Positions 45,221 to 55,976 of a stretch of DNA of 64,000 bases are shown one piece after another. The position numbers and the translations under genes are program-made. The notes beneath the pieces are model-generated. The model was not told where the DNA came from. It ran no database searches and was given only the letters and a program-made list of their open reading frames with translations. Each line of letters opens with the position of its first letter. Position 1 is the first letter of the stretch. Source of the stretch: Gordius sp. MW1 (lineage: Eukaryota > Nematomorpha > Gordioida > Gordea > Gordiidae); NCBI GenBank assembly GCA_964036665.1, contig OZ038529.1, positions 4,758,501 to 4,822,500 of the forward strand. The letters run 5' to 3'.

Positions 45221-48200
45221 ATGCCATTCCGATTACATCTAAATTGCAAAAAGCGATTCCTATTAAATAGCCTGGGTATTTTAATGATGTTTACCTCAAC
45301 TCTCTCCACTTTTAACCACCAACAAGTAAGTCGTCTATTGAAAATGATAAAAAGTAATAATAATAAAAATATTCCTTTCAAAATTAAAATTTACAGTAAT
45401 TGTAAGCATGGGCGTAGCCAGGTTTTGGATTAGGGGGGGGGGGGAACGTTAAAAAGTTCAATTAGGGGGGGGGCAAAACATAATTTTTTTTTTAATTTTG
45501 AAGGCTTTTTGCTTTGACCGCCCCCCCCCCCTGCCCCCCTGGCTACGCCCATGATTGTAAGTATTCTTTGCAATCACATAGCATTAAAGTTACTTTTAAA
45601 GTAACTAGTTCCAGTTCTCAATTTAGCCGTTTAAGCGAAACTAATTTAATTTTTGGTAGGTAAACTTTAATAGGAGTAGGTTTAATTTTCAAAAAGCCTC
45701 TTTTGTTCAAAATCTTAATAACCTCGAAACACTTTTAGATTTCTTCCCCTCTTTACAAGCTAGCCCAAAAATAAAGGAAAATCTCATATAATATTACATT
45801 AAGAGCAAATATCTCTTTATCATCTCACAAACATATCAGATACTTTCAAAATGCCATTGAAATTTTACATAATTTACGAATTAGCCCCAAAACAAATTCC
45901 AATAACTGAATATAATTGCAAAAAATTTGTTTAACTCGATAGAAATTGGTACAAAGTGAGTCAAAGCTATACATTATAAAAACTAATATGATGACTAAAG
46001 AATAATTGCAACTTAATAAATTTAAACAAAAAAGTTTATCTATCATTAAATAAGTTTATAAGCATGCTTAAAAAATCCCCCCTTTTATCCATCATATAAG
46101 TTTATTTAAGCATTTAGTTAAAAAGTCGTATAAATGTAAAGAAACTAATTTCCATGGATTTTGCTAATTCTTAAATGACCCATTCCCAAACGCTCCATTG
46201 ACCTAAGTTCTGGGGATATGATGCATATTGCACAGCTATTTCAAGGGTATATGACAATAAAGTGCAATTCATTGTATTTTCTATAACATTAACCCATATT
46301 TAACTTTGTATCGTGGATTAAATAAGACCATGGGCGTAGCCAGGGGGAGGGAGGAAGAGGCCACTGTTGCCCTCTAAATCTATAAATTTTTAAAAATTAC
46401 ATATAATTAAGGCTAAAATAGGAAAATTTTCCATTTGGCTCATCTCTAAATCATATTTGCCCCCCTCAAGTTCTAATCCTGGCTACGTCTATTGGACTCA
46501 ATATATGCTTGAACATCAAGAGACGAATATTATATAAGAGCAATATATATATGTAATGTCGCTTTGTTAAAAGATTTAAAAAAAGCTTAAATTTCAGGTT
46601 TTGGAAACATATATATTTAAAGGGCGATTTTTTACAGATCTTCAGCAATTTGAATAGATCCGAATATGATCTTTCAATCCCAGAAACTAAAAAATAATTG
46701 AAACTTTTAGGGATTTGTTAAACTAGGCATATAATCTCCTACAACGAATTCAAGTTGATATTATATGGTTTAAAATAGCTCAATTCTTAATAGGTGGTGG
46801 GGCTGGGGTGAAATTATAGAATAATAAAACTTTTGTAGCCAATTTGAAATATAAAAGGCTGAAGAAAGCGATTTATTTAATTGTGCAAAGATGTTGCCAA
46901 TTTCTTTAAAATGAAAAATTAATATTAATAATAATTAGAGATTACTATTAACTAGTAGTTAACGCGGAAAGAAAATCACAATTTTTAATCTTTTCAATCG
47001 AACATTAATTTTTAAATTCAAAGCCGCTTGCCTACAGTTTTTAAACAAGCTTTACTTGGTTAATAGTAAAATTTAAGCTTTGTCTTAAAATCTATTTAGA
47101 TGGCTGTCTCTTACGTGCCCACTTTTACGAATCACCTTTTCGAACCCGTCGGTAATGTGCAATATTATCAATATTAATGACAAGATCCTATATTTATTAT
47201 TTGATTTTAAGTCATTAATAATGCTATTAAAAAATTGTACCTAATTTTAGTCGAAATTAAATGAAAATATAAGAATGCAAAAAACACCGCTAAACGTTAA
47301 TAATAATATTCATTTTTAAGTTATAGAGGATGCTAAATATTGACATTTCTGCTAGCCAAAAATATTTAGTTTCCTAATAAATATTATACACTATAATGAT
47401 TACACCCTTTATATATAATATTGCACTTTATTATAATATCCATTTTTATTTTTATTTTTATTATAACGTTTATTCAGAATGTTTTAAGGATTTTTATATA
47501 TACTCCCTAAATTTTGAAATAGATCATTATAAATTTAAACTCAACTATTTTCCACTGAGTCATTTTGCTATCTATTTTAAATGTAAGTTTAAACAAAGCT
47601 TAAAAAAGCAATAATATTTAGAGTTTCTACTTTAAATACTAATAAATCAGTTTTCTCGGATTTTATTAAATTAGTTCAATCGTCCTGCGTTAGCAAATCC
47701 ATCAAGGTTAGTATTATGACTACACACCCCTACCATGGTTTGGTGTACGCTCTCGGACATAGGAATGTCGACAATTGCCATACGCATGGAATGGGCAATA
47801 ATTTTACCCAAATCACCTTCAACTTGCACCAGTGTGGCATGAAAACTGACAACGTAAAAATTACGATTTGATAAAAATCGCATAAATTCTAAAGTAAACT
47901 TACATGATTTTTCATGGGCGTAGCCAGCAGGGAGGGTCAGCTGCCCCCTCTTTTTATTTTTTTTAAATTTATTAAAATAATGTCTAAAATTTCAGAAAAT
48001 TATCATTTTGCCCCTCCCTAAATCATTATTGCCCCCCCCCCCTATTCCAATGACGCCCACGTGAATACAAAAATAAATGTTATAAAAAATTATGAAATTA
48101 TTATATAAAAATTATAGTTAAATTTTGTTGAAATATTTTTCTAGATATCCAAAGAGTATTCGGTGAGGCTAGCGATCGGTGTCCACCCATTAATTGTAAT

Positions 48201-51200
48201 GGCTCAAGATAAGACTTTCGAAGTTAAATGTCCGATAGGGGAAGAAGGCTTAACAATAAGTCATATCGAGTAATGTATTCTATTATTATAAATGGTTTTA
48301 TTTAAAAGGTTGGTATCAATTTTAATTTTTATCACGCAGCTAGATCTCTATAAAATTAAATTATTTTTGTTTTTCCATCTGTATTCGTTAAGTTTTAAAT
48401 ATTAATTTATTTATTAATTTAAAAGAAAATTACTTAAACACATTACCGTATATATTCTAAAAACAGGAATTTGAAGTAAATTTAGATTCTTTGGCTTAGG
48501 TGGAAGTTCTGAGATGGTTGAACTTTAAAATATCCATTGATTTACCTAAATGTCGCCTTTTATGTACAATAATTTAGCCTGAAAGAGCTTAAATATTAAT
48601 AACACTTATCATTTAATTTTATAATTTCATTAAAAATACAGCATTTTAAATATAGCCATCCCATTAATATTTAGAGTCATCTGCTACAAAATCCTATATA
48701 ATTAGTGATGGACGATGAAAAATTTTGTAGCCTTATTAAAAATAGTTAAACAAGGAAAAAACTATATATACAAATAATTTCGGGGCACATTCCTATTATA
48801 TTTATGAATAGTTAAATTTATATTGTAATTAAAAAGCTAAATGAAACAAAAATTAATTATATTTTAATATTAAATGATTCTAATTTTTGGAGACCTTTTT
48901 GGATTAATAATTGCAGACCGATAAATCTTGAGGCTTCTTTAACGTTCTACAGACCACATCATAATTCAACGCTGGTACCCGTCAAAATATTGATATTCGG
49001 TGAAAGTTACATATTACGTGCCAAACTTATAAATAGTAATTTTTCGATTTAATTGCAATTTTCATAAAATAACTTACCTCAAAATTTCACCTAAAAATAT
49101 AAAATTGATTAATAAAAATTATTAATATTTAGGTCGATACCAATATTATATTAGAGATTGTGACATCATAAATGAACATTCGGAAATTAAGGTCAACTTG
49201 GTACGATATGCAGGGTAAATATAAATTTAACAAATTTTTAAATTTTATTTATATTTGAAATATAAAAATTTTACAATATTTGCTCTTACATTTGTGAATT
49301 CACATAAACTTTATTATTTTGTGCTAATCTAAAGTGCCTGATTTTCGCGCCATGCTATATGATAATAAAGAAACGATTTGATATAGATTTTGTAGATCAA
49401 GGACATGGCTTAAAATCATTACTAAATTATTATTTTAGTTTAACATTTTTATTAAATATTTTGACTGTTTTTTAAATTTAATTTATACAATTGTCATTTA
49501 AGTATCAGAGAGGTGTGAACAATATTATTCAATTCATCTAATTTTTTTTTGATTTAAGATGTTCCCTGGATAAAAATGTGATGTCAGATTTCAAGGAAAA
49601 CGAAGATGGTTCATACGTGGCCAATATAAATTCCATGTTTTATTACCCGCCACTCCAAAGTCTTAACATTCAATGCAAATTTCATCTATGCAATTCCGAA
49701 TATTGCGACAAAGTAAATTATAACTCTTTCGTTCTAAAAAATTTAATACAAAAATATTTTTAAAGTCTTGAATAACAACTTTTTATCAAACTGTCAAAGT
49801 ACAATATTTGATTCAAAATATTTTTCTAAAAAGTTTAAAATTAAAATAACTTTATAAAAACCAAAACTATATATAGCCTCCGTGTCAATCAAAATATGGA
49901 AAGATTAGCATAAATCGCTTTCGTGGAACCGAAATATTGGTGTCTACGACAAATTTTGTTATAAAACCTGGTCAAGTAGCTGAAGGTTAAATATTCATAA
50001 TGGACATTAACACAAGCTTGCTGTTTGTTTTCACGTGTTAAAAAAAACGTTTTTTAGGAAAAATTTTTACAAAGGCTACTAGTAAATGTTTAAAAATAAT
50101 ATTTAAAGGGTTGGGCTTAAATTTGAGATGCTTTTTTGTCGTGGTGAATTCTATAATATTTGCATCTTTTTAGTAGTAAATACTTATAACAATTTATAAT
50201 TTTTTTCTGAACAAATGGTCAAATATTTATCGTTTTGAAAAATAAATTTAAAAAAACGTAATTATAAAATTTTTTGGGGATTTCAATAAGGTTTTGTTTT
50301 GTTATCAATTTGAATCTAAGTGAGATTTTATTTCATAACGAAATATTAATTTTATAGCTAATTTTAAATGCCATAAAAAAGAGCGGGGCTGGTGGTAGCG
50401 CAATACTTCCTCCATGTTAGAGAATGCAAAGTCACTTTTTTTAACCTGAACCCGACCCGACCCGAAGACATTTCAAAATTTTTAACTCGAACCCAACCCG
50501 ATATTGGGTCGGGTCCGGGTCGGGTTTCGGGTCACCCGTGCCGTTCTCTACTCCATGTTAAGATGGGCGTTTTAAGGATTAGACCTAGGGGGGGGGCAAT
50601 AACGCTTTAGGGAGGGGCAAAATCATATTTTTTTGTGATTTAAGCCATAATCATACAGAAAAAATGTTAAAATAACTTTCTTGATTGGTAAGTAATTTTA
50701 ATATTTAATAACTATCTATAGCCGATCTCACCTAGGGCTTTAAAGTTGCTCGGCATTGAAAGGGCTCCCTTTTCGGCTAGGGTACTTTAAATAGAGTTTA
50801 AACATTTAAGCTGAAAATATCTATATTAAAATTAAACCAATGTCAAAAATACATTAACATCATCTTTGATTTAGTCAAAATGTTTTTTTTAAAGAGGGGG
50901 GGGGGGGTTTATAAAAAAATATTGATGCTGGCCGTTCTCACTTAAAATAGATAATAAAATGTGCGAAGTGATATGCTGGATATAACTATAAAAGAATAGT
51001 TATAACTTTTTGATCCAAGTCCTTCTGTCATGATCAATAGATACCGTATATTGCCCTTAAAAAAGTCTAATCAAGTAATATGGTTGGGTTGGGTTACCAA
51101 ATCTACCTAGCAATTAAACTAGGACATATATTTAGGTTTTTTTAATATAACATGGTCACTAATTCCTTTTTAAAATTTTTTTATTATAAAAGTTACCCTT

Positions 51201-53649
51201 TTTCATTTAGCTCTGCTATCAAGAGACCCATGCAAAAACGATTTGCTAATATCAACATTGTGTACCACTTTTGGCTTTCTCTGGGTTACTACCACAATCA
51301 TCCTCCTCCTAGTGTATTTCAGGTAGTGTTCCTTACACACGGCTTAATCAAATTACAAGGTTAAGCTAGCTACTTCAAAACTCGTCTTAATTTTTCGTCA
51401 AAAATTAAGTTATAAATTACAATGAATTTGTCTCTGCAAATAAATAATCTTTGTTCAACAAAATTCTGTACAATTAGTTAGTTTTAAAAGATTTTCACCC
51501 TCATAATCAATGTTCTTCGTAGATTTAAATCGATGAAGAATTAGTTAGTTGTTACACGAAGCACACCTCCAATTAAACCAAAAAACTTTCCAATTGTTAT
51601 TTCGATTTTTTGTAATCATTTTGTCGGAAACTTTTCCATGCAGCCCACCAAAGTTTGTGTCGAATTTTTTAAACCGTTTTTAACATAATTTTTAGGGGTA
51701 GACGCAGAGGTGGTAAATCAAGCAAAGAGTTTAATCCGCTGCCATTGCAATGTGGAGCTGGGAATATACTAGGTGGTGGTGGTGGTGGTAATTCTTACGC
51801 ACGGCATCACAATTTTTGCGAAGTTGACGATGGGCAAAACCAATTCAGGTTTTAATTATTTAATAATATTTAAGAGAAGATTTGACAAAATTGTGCAAAG
51901 GTATAGGTATATCTAATAAAAATATTTATTTCTATTTTATCATACAAAAATATTGATTAATAAAATTGAAAATTTTCTTGACGTTAAAAGCAAAATTAAA
52001 GCTTCTTGCCTATTAGAAATGTATGTAGAATTTTGCATATAGCATTGAAATACTTATTCTATATTTTTAAAGTCTATTAATCCACCTTATCAATTTTCTT
52101 CTGACGAATATCCTTGGCTTATATAGACACGAAATACTGATGGAGGGTCAAGGAATTTTTTAATGATCAAAAAATGTAATTTTCACTTAACAAGTTTAGT
52201 GAAAATTTTAAGTTCATAAACATTCAAAAATGACCATAAAACCAAACATTTCATTGGTATGCTGGAATTATCAATTCTAAACGCAGCTCACAAATTTAAA
52301 ATAGATATTAACAAATGGTACTTTGAGTTGAAAATTAACACAAAATGCGAATTCATTATTATATTAAAAAATATTTTAGGTTTAATCCTCTCAGATTCAG
52401 GCAATACATTTCTTCGCCCCACAACAATTTCAATGCGGGAGGGGCAGGGGGCCGAGCTAATTTAAGCAGCGATAGCGCGGCCCATTTTGCCCGAATTTCT
52501 AGTGGGGAAGAAGGGGAAGATAATCCCACATTCACACCTAACACCCATAACAATCAGAACTACGCCAAAGAGCCATTTAATTCTCAAAGACCCCCTGAAA
52601 TCCCCATTTATCTGCCTAGGGTGAAGAGAAATAGCGTTGAGGACGTATATTACAGGTATTAGTCGTTTTTTCTGCTAATGATTTAAAAGATTTTTATCTG
52701 TGCTTTTACATCTTTAAACTGTCAGTTATAAATTATATAATTAAATATAAAAATTTAAAACTTTGAAATGTCAAAATTGAGGAATATAAGCCTTTGGTAG
52801 TAGTAAATAATCAGGGGTTTCTTACTAAAAATTCGTTCCAGTGTAACAATACAAAATTAAAAACTGAGGCGTAATAACTTTTTCTATAGAAAAATTTACA
52901 ATAAATTTGCCAATCGTTCGGTTTATTCCTTAGTGGAGGGGGGGGGAGTTGTTTAAGACAGCCCGGGTAAGAAATAGTATATATAATTGATTTTGGAAAC
53001 TAGGTTACCAAATGCATTATTTACTAGAATTTAGCTTTTTGTCGAAGTTTATAGAAAAAATGAAATAAATGCTCAAATAAGGCGTCTAGTATTGAGACAC
53101 ATCAAATTTCAATCAACCAATTTATACATTTTCTAGTTTTGTCTAAATTATCAATATTAAATCCTAAACGCTCATGGCCCCCAATCAAATATAAAATAAA
53201 AAAATATATTATTACAAATTATGCAGACACAACGAAAATCGGTTAATGAGATCCATATATTCCCATTACCCTGTTATAAGGGTAGAAGAGGGTGGAGTGG
53301 GGCAGCAGGGAGGTGATTTAGCTCATTGCTTGGGCTTTGCGGAAACTTTTAGGGACGAGGCTTTAAAGTACTTGCCTAAAGTCGAAGAATTTCAAACGTT
53401 CGATTTTTATCGACCACCCGAACAAGAACTTTACCAATACAATAAGCAAGCACCCAGGAATACTACGGGATCATATGTTGTCAATCCAACACCATTGGGG
53501 TATAATGGACACGGGGTAAGAATTGACTTTTTTATTGTTCGTATTGCATTTCGGTTAAGATCTTTTAAAACGAGCAGTATTTGAATCAAGATAAAGATAA
53601 TTTTTATGATTTTGATGGTTCCGTCGATAATTACAGCATTGACAATTGA
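45221..53649 (+). CDS. ZP-domain transmembrane protein, 12 exons, complete (565 aa)
   Basis: Exons: 45221-45325, 47100-47151, 47675-47853, 48145-48259, 49133-49214, 49559-49712, 49877-49985, 51211-51322, 51696-51848, 52380-52655, 53227-53515, 53578-53649. All phases join, giving 566 codons with a TGA at 53647-53649. Exon 1 starts MPFRLHLNCKKRF followed by the hydrophobic LLNSLGILMMFTSTL, a likely signal peptide or anchor. Residues about 55-250 form a ZP domain, then a transmembrane helix (about 275-300) and a cytoplasmic tail of about 260 residues. ZP proteins polymerise extracellularly, for example in the apical matrix (family knowledge). I cannot assign a specific orthologue. Exons 1 and 2 are the least certain; they rest on a GTAAGT donor, matching phase and the signal-peptide-like start. 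Confidence 0.87.
45407..45553. mobile_element. CATGGGCGTAGCC MITE with perfect 8-bp duplication
   Basis: Left CATGGGCGTAGCCAGG, right CCTGGCTACGCCCATG, and ATTGTAAG on both sides (45399-45406, 45554-45561). It lies in the first intron of the ZP gene. The perfect ends suggest a recent insertion. Confidence 0.88.
46329..46494. mobile_element. CATGGGCGTAGCC MITE copy
   Basis: Left CATGGGCGTAGCCAGGGGG, right AATCCTGGCTACGTCTATTG. It is the second copy in the first ZP-gene intron. Confidence 0.75.
47675..49985 (+). CDS. ZP-N and ZP-C domain exons
   Basis: Exon 3 encodes SSCVSKSIKVSI, HPYHGLVYALGHRNVDNC and FNLHQCGMKTDN. Exon 4 continues EYSVRLAIGVHPLIVMAQDK and FEVKC. This is the four-cysteine ZP-N pattern (C...G-x-VY-x-x-G...C...CG...C). 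Exon 5 has IRDCDIINE and ends in a split Gly codon. Exon 6 has CSLDKNV, PPLQSLNIQCKFHLC and EYCDK. Exon 7 opens PPCQSKYGK. Together exons 5-7 show the ZP-C cysteine pattern. The donor of exon 4 (A|GTCATA at 48260) is weak but is the only one keeping phase before an in-frame TAA. Confidence 0.88.
47913..48061. mobile_element. CATGGGCGTAGCC MITE copy
   Basis: Left CATGGGCGTAGCCAGCAGGG, right TATTCCAATGACGCCCACG. It fills much of the intron between ZP exons 3 and 4. Confidence 0.75.
50437..50552. repeat. GGGTCGGGT repeat in a ZP-gene intron
   Basis: AACCCGACCCGACCCGAAG then TTGGGTCGGGTCCGGGTCGG and CCGTGCCGTTCTCTA. The orientation is inverted around its centre, like a short palindromic element. 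Confidence 0.75.
50563..50670. mobile_element. CATGGGCGTAGCC MITE, right half missing
   Basis: ATGGGCGTTTTAAGGATTAG then the GGGGGCAATAACG and AGGGAGGGGCAAAAT core; no right terminus. Confidence 0.55.
51211..51322 (+). CDS. Transmembrane exon of the ZP protein
   Basis: This exon encodes RDPCKNDLL followed by an uncharged hydrophobic run, from ISTLCTTFGF to TTTIILLLVYF. It then joins RGRRRGGK in the next exon, a positive stop-transfer cluster. The predicted topology is a lumenal/extracellular ZP domain with a cytoplasmic C-terminus. It starts in phase 1 after TTTAG and ends in phase 2 at AG|GTAGTG. Confidence 0.85.
51696..53649 (+). CDS. Cytoplasmic tail exons of the ZP protein
   Basis: Exon 9 begins GRRRGGKSSKEF and has six Gly codons (GGT)6 near 51774. 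Exon 10 is Ser/Asn/Gly/Pro-rich (ARISSGEEGEDNP, PEIPIYLPRVKRN). Exon 11 carries RVEEGGVGQQGGDLAHC and YRPPEQELYQYNKQ. Exon 12 ends in an acidic peptide (DNFYDFDGSVDNYSIDN). No known domain is visible. The tail is long for an arthropod ZP protein and rich in Tyr and Pro, so it may bind adaptors (inference). Confidence 0.8.
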
Positions 53650-53737
53650 AAAATCATATTGTTAAGCTTGGCGCTTGAGAATATCATAAAATAGCCGTTC
53701 TAATTGTTTAAGTCACCTTGGCTATTTTTTTTGCTAA

Positions 53738-53743
53738 AATAAA
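53738..53743 (+). promoter_or_regulatory. Candidate poly(A) signal of the ZP gene
   Basis: AATAAA lies 89 bp downstream of the ZP gene stop codon, in AT-rich sequence. Another AATAAA occurs near 53891. Confidence 0.5.
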
Positions 53744-54614
53744 TTTTTTTGAAGGTCCATGTCCTTTTTTAAGGTATAAAATCGGTAGTATATGCTCTGA
53801 TTAATGAAGAGAAGAGATTTTTCCAAAGCTGGTTATATAGCGCCTTGAAGTTTCGCATATTTGTAAGCGAATTACTTTTGTTACATTATCAATAAAAGTG
53901 TCGAAAATTTTTTTGAATTTTTCTTCCCCCTTGAGAATTTTCATTTGCCCAAGCCCGGCCCGAACGACTTTTATATTTTTGGCCCGAGCCGATTTTTAAA
54001 ATAAAAAATTTTCAAAAATTTATTTTAAAATTTTTACCATCCATGTAAATACATAAGATTAAATTGTTATTACTATTAATTTACAACTAGGATAAGTTTG
54101 AAACAAAATTTTCATTTTCACTCGCTACAATTTATTTGGCCAATAATTTAAAACTGGAAATCTATTTATAAAATATATTTTATCTAAAAGTTCTAAATAA
54201 AAACTTTTTAAAATATTTCCTTAATTTATTTATAAAGTAATAGCTACTATAAATATATTTAAATACTAGAATAATTGCAATTTAGGTCAAAATATTATAA
54301 TAGACAAGGGAAAAAAGATTAAGTTTGGAAGCTAAATTAGGTATGGAGTACGAAGAAAATTATTTAATATCGAGTTGAGTTTGTTTAAATCATATTTTAT
54401 AAAAGATTAGTTTGCTTTAGTCAATTCGGGACCCGAGCCCGATTGTTTTATTAAACTCTGCCCGAGCCCGCGGGCTGCCCGTGCAGGGCTCTACTTATAT
54501 ATTCTTTATTGATTTTTTACTTAAATATAATGGCTTTCCTTTAATACTAAAGGCTTCTTTTTTTAAATTTGTTGTTAAAAAATGTGCATTTTTCGCAAAG
54601 ATTAAAGACAAATA

Positions 54615-54776
54615 CATGGGCGTAGCCAGCGTTGTGATTAGAGGGGGACAATATTGATTTAGGGAGGCGCAGAATGATCATTTTATGAAATTTTAGCCAT
54701 AATTTTAATAGATTTCAACAAATTTTTGGATTATTTAAAAAGGAAAAGCCGCCCCTGCCCCCTGGTAACGCCCATG
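54615..54776. mobile_element. CATGGGCGTAGCC MITE copy between the ZP and BRCA1 genes
   Basis: Left CATGGGCGTAGCCAGCGTTG, right CCTGGTAACGCCCATG. It lies in the 2.3 kb tail-to-tail spacer. Confidence 0.77.
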
Positions 54777-55976
54777 TTTTGGGTCATTTACTTGTTTCTT
54801 ATTGTAAATTTTCGTAAAAAAAATTAATTTTTCAATTATTTACGCATTAGAGGAGTATGATAAATTCAAATTTCGATCTGAGATCCAACCACAAAGAAAC
54901 AAATCATTACGGATGCCTCAACTCCTCAAACTTTCCCCCCATCGATTACAAAACGACTCAGGAATCTAATTTTATTTTCATGAGCAATTGCTAACACGAT
55001 TGGACAGATCTATCATTAATTTTGATACAAACTGTATATTTTAGAAAGAGTTGATTGATAAAAATAATTCCCATCATATCTAATTTCGCATTTTACTAAA
55101 ATACGTTTCAAGTTTGGTGGCCAAATTGTTTCGTTCCTTTGATTAGTTTAGCCTGGCAAAAAATGTATGTCTTCTAACCTCAATTAAGCCAAATAATTTT
55201 AGTAGCGATGTTCAGGAACTAGGAAACATCAATAAATACCCCTTTGATTAAGCTTTTATTAAAAGAGCAATTGTAATTATATGGTTTAGCTTTAATAAAC
55301 AAAAAATTAATGTAACTGGATAAAAAAATTTAAATATTGAATGATTAATATGCGAAAAAAAGCAATTAAATTAGAATGTTTAAATGTAATTTTACGGGTA
55401 AATAGGTATGTATGAAAATTAAAGTTTAAAATTAAATTTAACACTGTATGCTTTTTTGTTGAAGAAGTTGGCTTATTGATATAAGTAAAAACTAGGTAAT
55501 TTCAGATTAAATATAAACCTTATGAGACATGATTAAAAAAGAGTAATAAGATATTTAAATTAAACGTCATAGCTAAATTAAATATCTTTTTATGATCTTT
55601 TGAAAAATAATTTTTAAATGTTTTCTCTCCAACCAAGATCACTTAGTACAAGAACGGATGATATTTTAAACATTTTTGCATAATATTTGATTAAGAACGA
55701 AATCATTCTTGTCTCCTATATAAAGCAAGGTTTCAAAAAATGTTATTAAATCAAATTAAATTCCTAGAGGCATGATATTATCACACATGATAAAAATTTG
55801 AAAACGTTATTTTCTTAATAAAGTTTTTTACAAGCAAAATGGCCAAGTCAAACTAAGATTTTCAATAAATTGTCAAATTTAATATAGAATAAATGCATAC
55901 GGCGATTTAAATAGCTAAATGCAATAAGTTATAAAATAACGGGCATTTTGACAAGTTTGATAATATGTCGAAGTAT

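Larger units (their letters stand above)
53650..55976. other. Tail-to-tail spacer between the ZP and BRCA1-like genes
   Basis: It holds the ZP gene 3' region, two GGCCCG-type islands (53945-54005 and 54430-54495), one MITE (54615-54776) and about 1.2 kb of AT-rich sequence with nothing recognisable. The BRCA1 stop overlaps an AATAAA on the minus strand (55981-55976). Confidence 0.65.

Noticed and set aside
47671..47883. A 70-codon minus-strand frame
   Set aside because: It is the antisense shadow of the ZP-N exon.
51696..51720. RGRRRGG as a furin cleavage site of the ZP protein
   Set aside because: It follows the hydrophobic membrane segment, so it is on the cytoplasmic side and acts as stop-transfer sequence.
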